From contig NZ_CAMVEE010000004.1 in the NCBI RefSeq assembly GCF_947166415.1, forward strand, positions 1 through 64,000: a stretch of 64,000 nt of DNA. Direction: 5' to 3'. Within the stretch, counting starts at the first letter, position 1, and each line of letters begins with the position of its first letter. This stretch comes from an uncultured Methanobrevibacter sp. GTDB taxonomy: Archaea; Methanobacteriota; Methanobacteria; Methanobacteriales; Methanobacteriaceae. The notes under the pieces are model-generated. The model saw nothing but the letters and a program-made list of their open reading frames with translations. It was not told the DNA's origin and did no database searches. Below, one piece after another: positions 10,027-18,362 of the stretch. The position numbers and the translations under genes are program-made.

Positions 10027-11397
10027 ATGAATGTTATTGAAAAATTAAACTCCATTAAAAGTGGAGAAATGACAGCTAAAGAAAATGTTGAAGGCTTCAT
10101 TAAAGTTATCGATGAAAATAACGAAAGCATTAATGCATTTATTGAATTAAACTATGAAAATGCATTGAAACAAGCTGAAGCTATTGATAAAAAAATCGCA
10201 AATGGCGAAGATGTCGGTGCTTTAGCTGGTTTGGTATTCGGTATTAAAGCAAACATTAATGTTGAAGACATGATTATTTCTGCAGCTTCAAAAACCTTGG
10301 AAGACTACTATGGAAGTTACAATGCAACAGTAGTCAATGAAATATTGGCTGAAGATGGAATAATTATTGGTATTTTGAATATGGATGAATTTGCAGCGGG
10401 CAGTTCAACTGAAACCTCATACTACGGACCTACCCAAAACCCTGCGGCTATGGGTAGAATTCCAGGAGGTTCATCAGGAGGCTGTGCAGCAGCTATTGCA
10501 GCTGAAATGTGTGACATCTCAATCGGTTCAGATACTGGAGGGTCAATCAGAAACCCTGCATCACATTGTGGTGTTGTCGGATTTAAACCAACATACGGTG
10601 GAGTTTCAAGACAAGGTTTGCTTGACCTGTCCATGAGTTTAGACCAAATCGGACCTTTGGCAAATGATGTAAGCGGTATCGCATTAGCTTTAAACACCAT
10701 TGCAAAATACGATGAAACCGAATGTACAACCTTAAACTGGGACAAACCTGACTTTACTGAAGTTCTGGATGACACATCCCTTGAAGGCATGAAAATAGCT
10801 GTATGTAATGAATTCATTGATGTGACAGATGATGAAATCAACAAAACCGTCAACAAAGCTATCGATAAATTAGTTGATGCTGGTGCGGAACTAGTTGAAG
10901 TGAGCTTTGATTATATTGACCTTTGTTTACCTACATACTACCTAATCAACTATGTGGAGTTCTTCTCAGCAACAAGAAAATATGACGGAAGAGATTATGG
11001 ATCCAGAATTGAAGAAGTTTGCGGTGAAGAAGTATTGAGAAGAATCAAAATCGGTTCCCACATTGCAGAAGCTGAATTCAGTGGTAAATACTACAAACAA
11101 GCATTAAAAGCAAGATCCGTAATCAGAAGCGAAATCACTGCGATGCTTGAAAACGTTGATTTGATTGTAGGTCCAACAGTTCCTAAACTTCCTCACGAAA
11201 TTGGTGCTGAATTGGAACCAATGGAAATGTATGCCTACGACATATTGACAGTTATCGCTAACTTGGCTGGAATTCCTGCTGGAAGCATAAAAGCTGGAGA
11301 AGTTGAGGGCATTCCTGTAGGATTGCAGATTCAAGCTAAACCATTGGATGACTTGAAAATTATTAAAGCTATGAGTGTATTTGAAAACACTCAATAA
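10027..11397 (+). CDS. gatA: Aspartyl/glutamyl-tRNA amidotransferase subunit A
   Basis: A 456-aa amidase-signature enzyme. The catalytic Lys74 (FGIKANI), cis-Ser149 (PGGSSGG) and Ser173 (SDTGGSIR) keep the exact spacing seen in bacterial GatA. It releases ammonia from glutamine for GatB, which amidates Asp-tRNA(Asn), or Glu-tRNA(Gln) in bacteria. Archaea use GatDE for glutamine, so here the likely product is Asn-tRNA. gatB and gatC are not adjacent. A GGTG ribosome-binding site precedes the ATG, and a TATA box (CTTTATAAAC near 9966) is upstream. Confidence 0.96.
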   Translation: MNVIEKLNSIKSGEMTAKENVEGFIKVIDENNESINAFIELNYENALKQAEAIDKKIANGEDVGALAGLVFGIKANINVEDMIISAASKTLEDYYGSYNATVVNEILAEDGIIIGILNMDEFAAGSSTETSYYGPTQNPAAMGRIPGGSSGGCAAAIAAEMCDISIGSDTGGSIRNPASHCGVVGFKPTYGGVSRQGLLDLSMSLDQIGPLANDVSGIALALNTIAKYDETECTTLNWDKPDFTEVLDDTSLEGMKIAVCNEFIDVTDDEINKTVNKAIDKLVDAGAELVEVSFDYIDLCLPTYYLINYVEFFSATRKYDGRDYGSRIEEVCGEEVLRRIKIGSHIAEAEFSGKYYKQALKARSVIRSEITAMLENVDLIVGPTVPKLPHEIGAELEPMEMYAYDILTVIANLAGIPAGSIKAGEVEGIPVGLQIQAKPLDDLKIIKAMSVFENTQ

Positions 11398-11418
11398 TTC
11401 TCTTTTTTTGTAATATTT

Positions 11419-11431
11419 TTTACACTTGAAA
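11419..11431. repeat. Isolated exact ORB core outside the origin
   Basis: TTTACACTTGAAA matches exactly the 13-bp core found twice in the origin at 21.6-21.8 kb. It lies in the spacer before the amidotransferase fusion gene. Confidence 0.5.
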
Positions 11432-11489
11432 TATACCTCTAAAATTTTATACATTATAAAATACAATAGAATATCAAGAGGTTATTTTT

Positions 11490-12983
11490 ATGACAAAAAT
11501 CGGACTTGCTTATGTAAACGGAGCCGTTCCAGGATTTGAAGATTTTGGAAATTTACCAACAGATATCGTTAAAGAAAACGGTTTGGTTAACGGTAATAAA
11601 GCCAGCGATGAATTAGATGCACTAATAATTCCTGGAGGAACATTAATCGAATCAAACGATATTGATATGGGTTTGAATAAAGAAATTAAAAAGATGGCCC
11701 GTGACGGAAAGCCTATTATCGGCATATGTGCAGGTTTTCAGTTGCTATCAAACCAGATAGATATCGGAAGAAAATCCCCAGTGCCAATAATTAAGGAAGG
11801 GCTTGGAATAATAGATGTCAACTTTTCACCGTTAATCACAAGTGACAGGGTGAAGGCAAAAGTATTCAAAAACTCCTTTTTGGTTGAAAATCAAAATGAG
11901 GATGTTGACGGATTTCACACCCATACTTACGGTAAAGTGGAAGGGGATGCCAAGCCATTGTTCTATTCCAAAGTTCAAAGAATGAATTATGGCGATACAA
12001 ACGAAGAGGGAGACTACAACATCTTTTCAGGTGCCTGTAACGATGACGGTAACGTTATCGGAACAATGATCCATGGCATATTGGATGAAAATCCAATCCT
12101 TGTAGAAAATTTGAAAAATCAAATAGACATTAAGGATATGGATGAAATATACAATAGAAATCTGGAAGTCAAAAAGTATCTGCAAAGCGAAGTCGGAATA
12201 AATTCCGGGATAAAAATAACCGAAAACAGGAAAAATGACAGGCCAAAATACCTAATGATTGGAAGTAACGGATCAGATTCTGGTAAAACATTCATTTTAA
12301 CTGGTCTTGCAGGTGCAATTAGAAAAAGAGGATATAAGGTCGCACTTTTAAAAGTCGGCCCCGATGTCAGGGACATTATACCGGGATTATACTTGACAAA
12401 AGGTAAAATGGAAGAATTTTCCTCAATAAAAATCGGACATTTGGGTTGGAGTGACATCGAATCTACAATAAAAAAACTTAACAACTCAGACTATGATATT
12501 GTCCTTATCGAAGGCGTGATGAGCGTGTTTACAGGGCTTTTAAATGAAAAAGTACCGTTTTCAGCAGCAGAAATTGCAATGTCTTCAAAAATTCCTATGA
12601 TATTGGCTACTGGAGTAAATAAAGGTGGAATAGAATCAGCGGCAGTTGACATAGTGGCTCACACTAATATGCTAAACAACCTTGGTGTTACAGTAGAAGC
12701 AATTCTGCTAAACAAGGTATACAATGAAAATATATTCGATACCGTTGTTCCTTACATAAAAGAAAACACCAACGTTGATAATATCCTAAAGCTTCCGAAA
12801 CTAAAATCTGCCGATATGAGAGGATTCATACCGGAAGTTGAAATCAGATATGAACTGTTTACCTCACATGCAATGAATCTTATTGAAGAGAATCTCAATA
12901 TAGAAGAAATAATAGCTATGACATCTGAAGTCGAATTTGAAAAAATATATTCATTTGAAGAAATCAAAGAGAGAGTGATATAA
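11490..12983 (+). CDS. Amidotransferase/P-loop fusion, reversed CobQ/CobB-like architecture
   Basis: A 497-aa fusion. Residues 1-205 are a class I glutamine amidotransferase domain of the CobB/CobQ type, with Cys80 (GICAGFQ) as nucleophile and His195 (MIHGIL). Residues from 252 on form a dethiobiotin-synthetase-like P-loop domain with GSNGSDSGKT at 258-267. In CbiA, CfbB and CbiP/CobQ the P-loop domain comes first, so the order here is reversed. By analogy it should amidate a carboxylate in an ATP- and glutamine-dependent way, possibly on a tetrapyrrole-type or other coenzyme. The substrate is unknown. It is translationally coupled (TAATG) to the next gene. An exact ORB core lies in its promoter region. 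Confidence 0.75.
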   Translation: MTKIGLAYVNGAVPGFEDFGNLPTDIVKENGLVNGNKASDELDALIIPGGTLIESNDIDMGLNKEIKKMARDGKPIIGICAGFQLLSNQIDIGRKSPVPIIKEGLGIIDVNFSPLITSDRVKAKVFKNSFLVENQNEDVDGFHTHTYGKVEGDAKPLFYSKVQRMNYGDTNEEGDYNIFSGACNDDGNVIGTMIHGILDENPILVENLKNQIDIKDMDEIYNRNLEVKKYLQSEVGINSGIKITENRKNDRPKYLMIGSNGSDSGKTFILTGLAGAIRKRGYKVALLKVGPDVRDIIPGLYLTKGKMEEFSSIKIGHLGWSDIESTIKKLNNSDYDIVLIEGVMSVFTGLLNEKVPFSAAEIAMSSKIPMILATGVNKGGIESAAVDIVAHTNMLNNLGVTVEAILLNKVYNENIFDTVVPYIKENTNVDNILKLPKLKSADMRGFIPEVEIRYELFTSHAMNLIEENLNIEEIIAMTSEVEFEKIYSFEEIKERVI

Positions 12984-13408
12984 TGGCTCTTAATTTAAGC
13001 CCCGAACCTGGTGTAAAACTTACAAAAAAGGATAGGGCACATGTTTTAACTAAAATGAAACAGGGATGGAAAGCAAATTGTCTTATTCCTGATTACGTTT
13101 TTGATGAAAATGGAAACATTCAAATAGAATCTGATATGAATCGCCGCGTCGTCAAGATTGTTAAAATAAAAGATGATGGAATCTATATCGAAAAGGCTCT
13201 AAAAAGCAAAACATTAAGAATTCCTTGGGATAAGGTTGCCTTAATTTCTAAATCAAAAGAAGTAAAAGATGGTTTGGAAATTAAAATGCATGATGGGAAA
13301 TATGTGGCATTCAGCATTTACAATTCCTACAAAATACAACAAATTACCCAGTTTATTGCAAATTATATCAATGATAAAAAGTTGAATAATGCTAATATGT
13401 ATTCATAA
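12983..13408 (+). CDS. Conserved small protein coupled to the amidotransferase fusion
   Basis: A 141-aa soluble protein whose ATG overlaps the stop codon of the preceding gene, implying a shared function. I do not recognise the family. The N-terminal third is basic (LTKKDRAHVLTKMKQGWKAN). The rest reads as alternating short beta strands followed by a terminal helix (YNSYKIQQITQFIANYI), a pattern reminiscent of PH-like folds, but this is a guess from secondary-structure appearance. No metal or nucleotide motif is visible. Confidence 0.7.
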   Translation: MALNLSPEPGVKLTKKDRAHVLTKMKQGWKANCLIPDYVFDENGNIQIESDMNRRVVKIVKIKDDGIYIEKALKSKTLRIPWDKVALISKSKEVKDGLEIKMHDGKYVAFSIYNSYKIQQITQFIANYINDKKLNNANMYS

Positions 13409-13412
13409 TAGC

Positions 13413-14096
13413 TTATTCTTCTAAATATTTGTTGATGATGTCTTCGCCTTTAAGCAAGACCAATCCATTTTCTTCAGCATATTTACGAGCATCGGCAACG
13501 GATGTAGCTTGTCCGGTTTCACCGTCCATCATTTCGCAAACTACACAGACAGGAGTAACTCCAGCCATCTCACATAATGCAAGACCTATTTCTGTGTGTC
13601 CTTGTCTATTTTTAACAAGTCCGTCTGCTCCTCTTAAAAGACATACATGACCTGGAGATCTGAAAGTTGCTCCAAATTCATCAAATCTTTCTTCTTTCAT
13701 CATAATAGCCATTTCACTAATTGTCATTGCTCTGTCATGATCTGTTACACCTGTGAAAGATTTTCTGTGGTTTGTCCATACTGAAAATGAAGACCTTTCG
13801 TCATATGGAATGTCATTAGGTGCAAGTTCAGCCAGTTCAGGATATTTTTCACTAGCTGCTTTCATGATGTCAACCATGAATGGCAAATGAATAGCATCAC
13901 AAAAATCAGAATGTAAACAGTTGCAAATTAAACCGCCTGCATCGTTTCTCATTGTAGCGATAGATTTTGGGGTAACAAATTCGGAAGCGATAATCATATC
14001 AACTTCCCCTTCTCTATCATCATCATCGAAAACTAGTACGAATTGACCATCTCTTATAGCTTCTAAAGCTTTATCTAAGTTTGTTTCTTGATTCAT
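13413..14096 (-). CDS. ribB: 3,4-dihydroxy-2-butanone 4-phosphate synthase
   Basis: A 227-aa enzyme converting ribulose 5-phosphate to 3,4-dihydroxy-2-butanone 4-phosphate plus formate, the four-carbon unit of riboflavin. The acidic metal-binding motif DDDDREGEVDMI near residue 25 and the RxGHTE motif (NRQGHTEIGLA) near residue 165 are diagnostic. No fused GTP cyclohydrolase II domain is present, as expected in archaea. A strong AAGGAG ribosome-binding site sits before the ATG. The leader contains an FMN riboswitch, and ribK is immediately upstream on the same strand. Confidence 0.97.
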   Translation of the reverse strand: MNQETNLDKALEAIRDGQFVLVFDDDDREGEVDMIIASEFVTPKSIATMRNDAGGLICNCLHSDFCDAIHLPFMVDIMKAASEKYPELAELAPNDIPYDERSSFSVWTNHRKSFTGVTDHDRAMTISEMAIMMKEERFDEFGATFRSPGHVCLLRGADGLVKNRQGHTEIGLALCEMAGVTPVCVVCEMMDGETGQATSVADARKYAEENGLVLLKGEDIINKYLEE

Positions 14097-14148
14097 AGTA
14101 ATGTCTCCTTATTTACTAGAACCAGGGCTAAAAATAACTAATAACTAT

Positions 14149-14276
14149 TTCTTCTCTTCCATCCGGACTATCACCGTCGGTTTTGGAATTTCACCAAATC
14201 AACACATTTTGTGCTCGTGGACTTATTTATTAAAAATCACCACCGGTGGAGAATTTCACTCCGCCCTGAGAACGTA
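14149..14276 (-). ncRNA. FMN riboswitch (RFN element) in the ribB leader
   Basis: Read on the minus strand, the segment follows the RFN consensus: a P1 stem TTCTC/GAGAA, then AGGGCGGAGTGAAATTC, CCACCGGTGGT, a variable arm, GGTGAAATTCCAAAACCGAC and finally GGTGATAGTCCGGATGGAAG. These blocks are the FMN-binding core of bacterial riboflavin leaders. The 3' end is about 50 nt before the ribB ATG. A TATA-like element (complement of about 14297-14304) lies about 25 nt upstream of the 5' end, so the leader may have its own promoter. FMN should repress ribB, by translational or transcriptional control. No obvious intrinsic terminator follows. Confidence 0.9.
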
Positions 14277-14322
14277 TTAACAAATATATTTATCATGTAT
14301 AAAATAGTTTTTGGTAAAAATT

Positions 14323-14697
14323 CTAAAATTCAAGGCAAACGATATCGCCATCTTTAAGATTTAATTTATCCCTAAGTTTTTCAAAAGCTATGAATTCCAA
14401 ATAATTCTCTTCATGAGTTGTTTTGGCTGGAAATACAATAGCTCCTTCAACATTATCGTTTAAAACAGCTTTTATATATTTTACTGCACCAAAACCTTCA
14501 TCAGGTTTTATTATATTTTCACAATTGTTTTTGATATTGTTTATTTCATCAAGATTGTCTTCACTTACTACAACATTTAAGGTTCCTGGAAATGGGACGA
14601 ATCCCAGATTTTTCTTGAATTCATTCGTATAAAATTCCTGAGATAAAAAATAAGCCGCTTTTCCCAAACCAGTAGTGACCTCTCCATCAATTTTCAT
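14323..14697 (-). CDS. ribK: CTP-dependent riboflavin kinase
   Basis: A 124-aa protein of the archaeal RibK (former DUF120) family, which uses CTP to phosphorylate riboflavin to FMN. Diagnostic stretches are GLGKAAYFLSQEFY at the N-terminus, PFPGTLNV around residue 37, and a C-terminal DGDIVCLEF typical of the cradle-loop barrel. The gene lies directly upstream of the riboswitch and ribB, so the enzyme that makes FMN is next to the RNA expected to sense it. It lacks the N-terminal HTH found in some relatives. Confidence 0.93.
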   Translation of the reverse strand: MKIDGEVTTGLGKAAYFLSQEFYTNEFKKNLGFVPFPGTLNVVVSEDNLDEINNIKNNCENIIKPDEGFGAVKYIKAVLNDNVEGAIVFPAKTTHEENYLEFIAFEKLRDKLNLKDGDIVCLEF

Positions 14698-14935
14698 GAA
14701 ATAACCTCTAATAATTTACAAGTTTAATTAAATACCTTAGCATTATCTTAAAAGAAAAATTAATTAAATCAAAACTCTGTCAAATAAATTAACTTTCAAT
14801 TCAAAGAATTATATTGAACACTATAATTTATTGATTTTTTAATTTAAATAGTTAAAGAAGGACATTTTAAAAAATTTTTTAAACATTGAAGAATAAAGTA
14901 AATATTACTAATAAAATTATTACAGGGTAAAAGAA

Positions 14936-16579
14936 ATGGAAATAAAAACTATCTCATCAGATGTGTTAATAATAGGATCTGGAGGGGCTGGTTCTAGAGC
15001 AGCTATAGAAGTGGATAATGCTGGTTTAAAACCTATCATAGTCTCAAAAGGCCTTTCATTCAGGTCTGGCTGTACTGGAATGGCTGAAGGCGGATATAAT
15101 GCTGTTTTTAAAGCAGTGGATAAGGAAGATTCAATAGAAGCCCATAGATTTGATACACTAAAAGGTGGAAGCTATTTGAACGACGAAAAACTTGTCGATA
15201 TATTAGTAAATGAATCTCCAAAAAGATTGATTGATCTGGAAAATTATGGAGCATTATTCGACCGTCAGGAATCCGGTGAAATAGACCAAAGACCATTTGG
15301 TGGGCAGTCTTTTAGAAGAACATGTTATCAAGGAGATAGAACAGGTGCAGAATTACTAAATGCACTTAAAGAGGAAATCATTAAAAGAGATATTGAATGT
15401 ATTGAGGAAGTGATGATAACATCCCTTGTAACAGAAGGCACACAAGTAATAGGGGCGTGTGGTTTCGATTTAAAAGATTCCAGTTTAATTTATTTCCAAG
15501 CAAAATCTGTTATATTGGCCAGCGGAGGTGCTGGTCAATTATACCCTGTAACTTCAAACACTTTCCAAAAAAATGGTGACGGTTACGCTATAGCTTATAG
15601 AGCTGGAGCTAATTTGGTTGACATGGAACAGGTACAATTCCACCCTACTGGAATGGTGACACCAGAATCCAAAAAAGGAGTATTGGTGACTGAAGCAGTT
15701 AGAGCTGAAGGCGGAAAACTCATAAATAAAGATGGCGAAAGATTCATGAGCAAATATTCACCTGAAAAAATGGAATTGTCAACCCGTGATGTTGTTGCCC
15801 GATCAATTTATCAGGAGATTATTGAAGGAAGGGGAACTGAAAACGGAGGAGTCTACCTTGACATTTCACACTTAGACGATGATTACATTGATGAAAAGCT
15901 CGAAACAATGGTTCTCCAATTTGAAAATGTGGGTGTCGATATCAAACATGGGCCGATTGAAGTAGCTCCGACAGCGCATCACTTTATGGGTGGTTTAAAA
16001 ATCAATCCAGATGCATCAACATCTCTTGAAAACCTATTTGGAGCAGGAGAAGTATGCGGTGGAGTTCATGGAGCAAACCGTTTAGGCGGCAATGCTTTGG
16101 CCGATACTCAAGTATTCGGAAAAATTGCCGGTGAAAGCGCATCAAAGGCATGTGAAAACACCGAACTTAAAACAAACGAAATCCAAGTTGAAAAAGAAGC
16201 TTCAAGAATAGAAAAACTAATTAAAAAGGGTTCAATAAAACCACAAGAGTTCAAAAATAAAATCAAAAGCCTAATGTGGGAAAAAGTTGCAATCGTAAGA
16301 GAAGAAAAAACATTGAACGATGCATTGAAAGAATTGCTTGAAATGCAAAAAGACCTGAAGAACCTGGATGTAAGTTATAAAAAGCAATATAACACAGAAC
16401 TAGTAACTGCTCTTGAAGTAATAAATATGGTTGAAATCTGCATTTTGATAGTCAAATCTGCAATCATACGAAGAGAGAGCAGAGGAGCACATTACAGGTC
16501 TGATTTCCCAGAAACACTGGATGAATGGAAAAAGAGCATTGTTATAAATAAAGAAAAAATAGAATTTGAAGCTAGATAG
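14936..16579 (+). CDS. tfrA: Thiol:fumarate reductase subunit A (flavoprotein)
   Basis: A 547-aa flavoprotein of the fumarate reductase/succinate dehydrogenase family. The FAD-binding GSGGAG is at 14-19, substrate-binding HPTGM is near residue 236, the catalytic-region HFMGGLKI is mid-protein, and RRESRGAHYRSDFPE is near the C-terminus. In Methanobacteriales TfrA/TfrB reduces fumarate with coenzymes M and B, giving succinate and the CoM-S-S-CoB heterodisulfide in the cytoplasm. tfrB is not adjacent here. The 3' end overlaps the convergent dadD by 8 nt. Confidence 0.93.
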   Translation: MEIKTISSDVLIIGSGGAGSRAAIEVDNAGLKPIIVSKGLSFRSGCTGMAEGGYNAVFKAVDKEDSIEAHRFDTLKGGSYLNDEKLVDILVNESPKRLIDLENYGALFDRQESGEIDQRPFGGQSFRRTCYQGDRTGAELLNALKEEIIKRDIECIEEVMITSLVTEGTQVIGACGFDLKDSSLIYFQAKSVILASGGAGQLYPVTSNTFQKNGDGYAIAYRAGANLVDMEQVQFHPTGMVTPESKKGVLVTEAVRAEGGKLINKDGERFMSKYSPEKMELSTRDVVARSIYQEIIEGRGTENGGVYLDISHLDDDYIDEKLETMVLQFENVGVDIKHGPIEVAPTAHHFMGGLKINPDASTSLENLFGAGEVCGGVHGANRLGGNALADTQVFGKIAGESASKACENTELKTNEIQVEKEASRIEKLIKKGSIKPQEFKNKIKSLMWEKVAIVREEKTLNDALKELLEMQKDLKNLDVSYKKQYNTELVTALEVINMVEICILIVKSAIIRRESRGAHYRSDFPETLDEWKKSIVINKEKIEFEAR

Positions 16580-16583
16580 CTTC
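16568..16583. terminator. Hairpin at the tfrA/dadD convergent overlap
   Basis: GAAGCTA and TAGCTTC form a 7-bp stem with a 2-nt spacer, centred on the overlapping stop codons of two convergent genes and followed by a T-run on the plus strand. Confidence 0.45.
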
Positions 16584-17876
16584 TTTTAATTCTTTTATTG
16601 CTTTTCTAGCTTTTTCATAAATTTCCTGTTCGTCCAGGACAACTAATTTTTTATTTTCCATCAATATTTTACCATTGCAGATGGTTGTATCAACATTTGA
16701 ACCGTTTGCAGAGTAAATAATGTTGGAGCTTAAACTTGAACTGTCCGGAACCATATTTGCACAGTTGGTATCAATCAAAATAATATCAGCCTTTTTGCCG
16801 ACTTCGATTGAACCTACTTCGTCATCGATTCCCAAAGCTTCAGCGCCTTTTATGGTACCCATTGCTATAGCTTCATCGGAAGTCAAAACCTTAGGATCCA
16901 AGGTAGAAACCTTTTGAAGTAAACTGGCGGTTTTCAACTCTTCAATCAAATCCAAATTGTTATTTGAAGATGCACCATCAGTTCCTATGGCTACACAAAT
17001 GTCATTTTCGATTAATTTTGAAACTGGAGCGATTCCAGAAGCCAATTTCATGTTACTGCATGGGTTGTGGGAAACCTTGACATTATTTTTCTTAATGATT
17101 TCAATTTCATTGTCATTAAGCCATACGCAATGAGCTGCAACAACATCAGGACCCAAAAAGCCTATTTTATCCAAATATTCAAATGGCCTTAATCCTTTTT
17201 CTTCCAGACTGTCATTGATTTCCTTTTGTGTTTCTGATACATGAATGTGAATTCCCATGTTGTATTCATCGGCCAATTCACGAACTTTAATCAGCAGTTC
17301 CTCAGAAGCTGTGTATGGGGAATGAGGTCCGAAAAATACTTTGATTCTGCCATCAGCCATTCCATTGCAGTTTTTAAACAATTCAAGATTTTCCTTGATT
17401 TCAGCTTCTCTTTTTTCGGCAACGCCAAAATCAATCATACCGTATGATAGAACTGCACGGATTCCTGCCTCATCAACTGCACGGGCGACATCCTCCATGT
17501 AGAAATACATGTCGCTGAATGTTGTTGTTCCTGACTTAATAAGTTCAACTGCCCCTAAAAGGGCGCCAATATAACAATAATCACCATTTAGATTAGCTTC
17601 CATAGGCCAGATATGATCATTCAGCCAGCTGTCTAAACTTAAATCATCTGCTAATCCCCTAAATAAGGTCATGGATAAATGAGTATGAGTATTAATTAAT
17701 CCAGGAAGTAATATCATTCCTGTAGCATCGATAATTTTATCAACATTGGTTTCATCAATCTCTTCTGAAATTTCAGCAATCAAATCGTTTTTAATTAAAA
17801 GAGATTGTCTTTTTTCTTCAAAATTAATTGGATCTAAAATAAATGCGTTCTTGATTAAAATAGTATTATATGACAT
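16572..17876 (-). CDS. dadD: 5'-deoxyadenosine/S-adenosylhomocysteine deaminase, amidohydrolase family
   Basis: A 434-aa amidohydrolase of the MtaD/DadD family. Metal ligands are recognisable in THTHLSMTLFRG (about 62-73), IHIHVSET, a His in AAHCVWL and the Asp of GTDGASSNNN. The methanogen member deaminates 5'-deoxyadenosine, and also S-adenosylhomocysteine and methylthioadenosine, for salvage of radical SAM and methyltransferase by-products. This window alone encodes two radical SAM proteins. Exact substrate preference cannot be read from sequence. It is convergent with tfrA and lies upstream of nothing on its strand but the tfrA overlap. Confidence 0.88.
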   Translation of the reverse strand: MSYNTILIKNAFILDPINFEEKRQSLLIKNDLIAEISEEIDETNVDKIIDATGMILLPGLINTHTHLSMTLFRGLADDLSLDSWLNDHIWPMEANLNGDYCYIGALLGAVELIKSGTTTFSDMYFYMEDVARAVDEAGIRAVLSYGMIDFGVAEKREAEIKENLELFKNCNGMADGRIKVFFGPHSPYTASEELLIKVRELADEYNMGIHIHVSETQKEINDSLEEKGLRPFEYLDKIGFLGPDVVAAHCVWLNDNEIEIIKKNNVKVSHNPCSNMKLASGIAPVSKLIENDICVAIGTDGASSNNNLDLIEELKTASLLQKVSTLDPKVLTSDEAIAMGTIKGAEALGIDDEVGSIEVGKKADIILIDTNCANMVPDSSSLSSNIIYSANGSNVDTTICNGKILMENKKLVVLDEQEIYEKARKAIKELKEAI

Positions 17877-17906
17877 AATAACACCTAAAAAAAATAAAAA
17901 AAGGTT

Positions 17907-17928
17907 AAAAACTTATCTATAAGTTTTT
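17907..17928 (-). terminator. Histone gene terminator hairpin
   Basis: A 10-bp inverted repeat AAAAACTTAT/ATAAGTTTTT with a 2-nt loop spans the histone stop codon, followed on the minus strand by T-rich sequence. It also resembles the AAGTTA-type motif, but as part of the stem. Confidence 0.5.
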
Positions 17929-18123
17929 AATAGCTAATTTAATATCGTCAGCTTTAACAGTTTTACGTTTTGCGATTTTTGCTACTTTGTTAGCTTCAAT
18001 AGCAACATCACGAGCAACTTCTTCAACGTAAGCAGCTAATTCTGCTTTTGCGTCTTCGCTAACTCTTTCTGCGCCAGCTTCTTTGATGATTCTAGCGATA
18101 GGAGCTTTTGGTATTTCAGACAT
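17917..18123 (-). CDS. Archaeal histone
   Basis: A 68-aa HMf-type histone with a single histone fold: PKAPIARIIKEAGA at the N-terminus, the central helix (AKAELAAYVEEVARD) and the C-terminal motif RKTVKADDIKLA. Dimers form and stack into chromatin that wraps DNA. The ATG at 18123 is chosen because GAGGTGA lies 7 nt upstream. A GTG nine bases further up is part of that ribosome-binding site. The leader holds an 8-bp inverted repeat. It is monocistronic and probably highly expressed. Confidence 0.96.
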   Translation of the reverse strand: MSEIPKAPIARIIKEAGAERVSEDAKAELAAYVEEVARDVAIEANKVAKIAKRKTVKADDIKLAIKNL

Positions 18124-18153
18124 AATTTTCACCTCATTAAATTTTTATTAAAA

Positions 18154-18180
18154 ACTTAAGAATAAGTGTTAATCTTAAGT
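18154..18180 (-). promoter_or_regulatory. Inverted repeat in the histone leader
   Basis: ACTTAAGA (18154-18161) and TCTTAAGT (18173-18180) are perfect inverted repeats 11 nt apart, 31 nt upstream of the histone ATG. They may form an mRNA hairpin or a dyad protein site. Confidence 0.4.
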
Positions 18181-18362
18181 TAGATATAATATAACACGAC
18201 TTAATATTTAAATATTTCCCTTAAAATGACGATAAAATTAAAAAATAAGGAGAAATATAAAAAATTATTAAGAAATAATATGATAAATAATATTAATTGA
18301 AAAAAATAGTATTAAATAAAAAGATTTATTAATATTAAAATAGAAAAATTGGAAAGATTACG

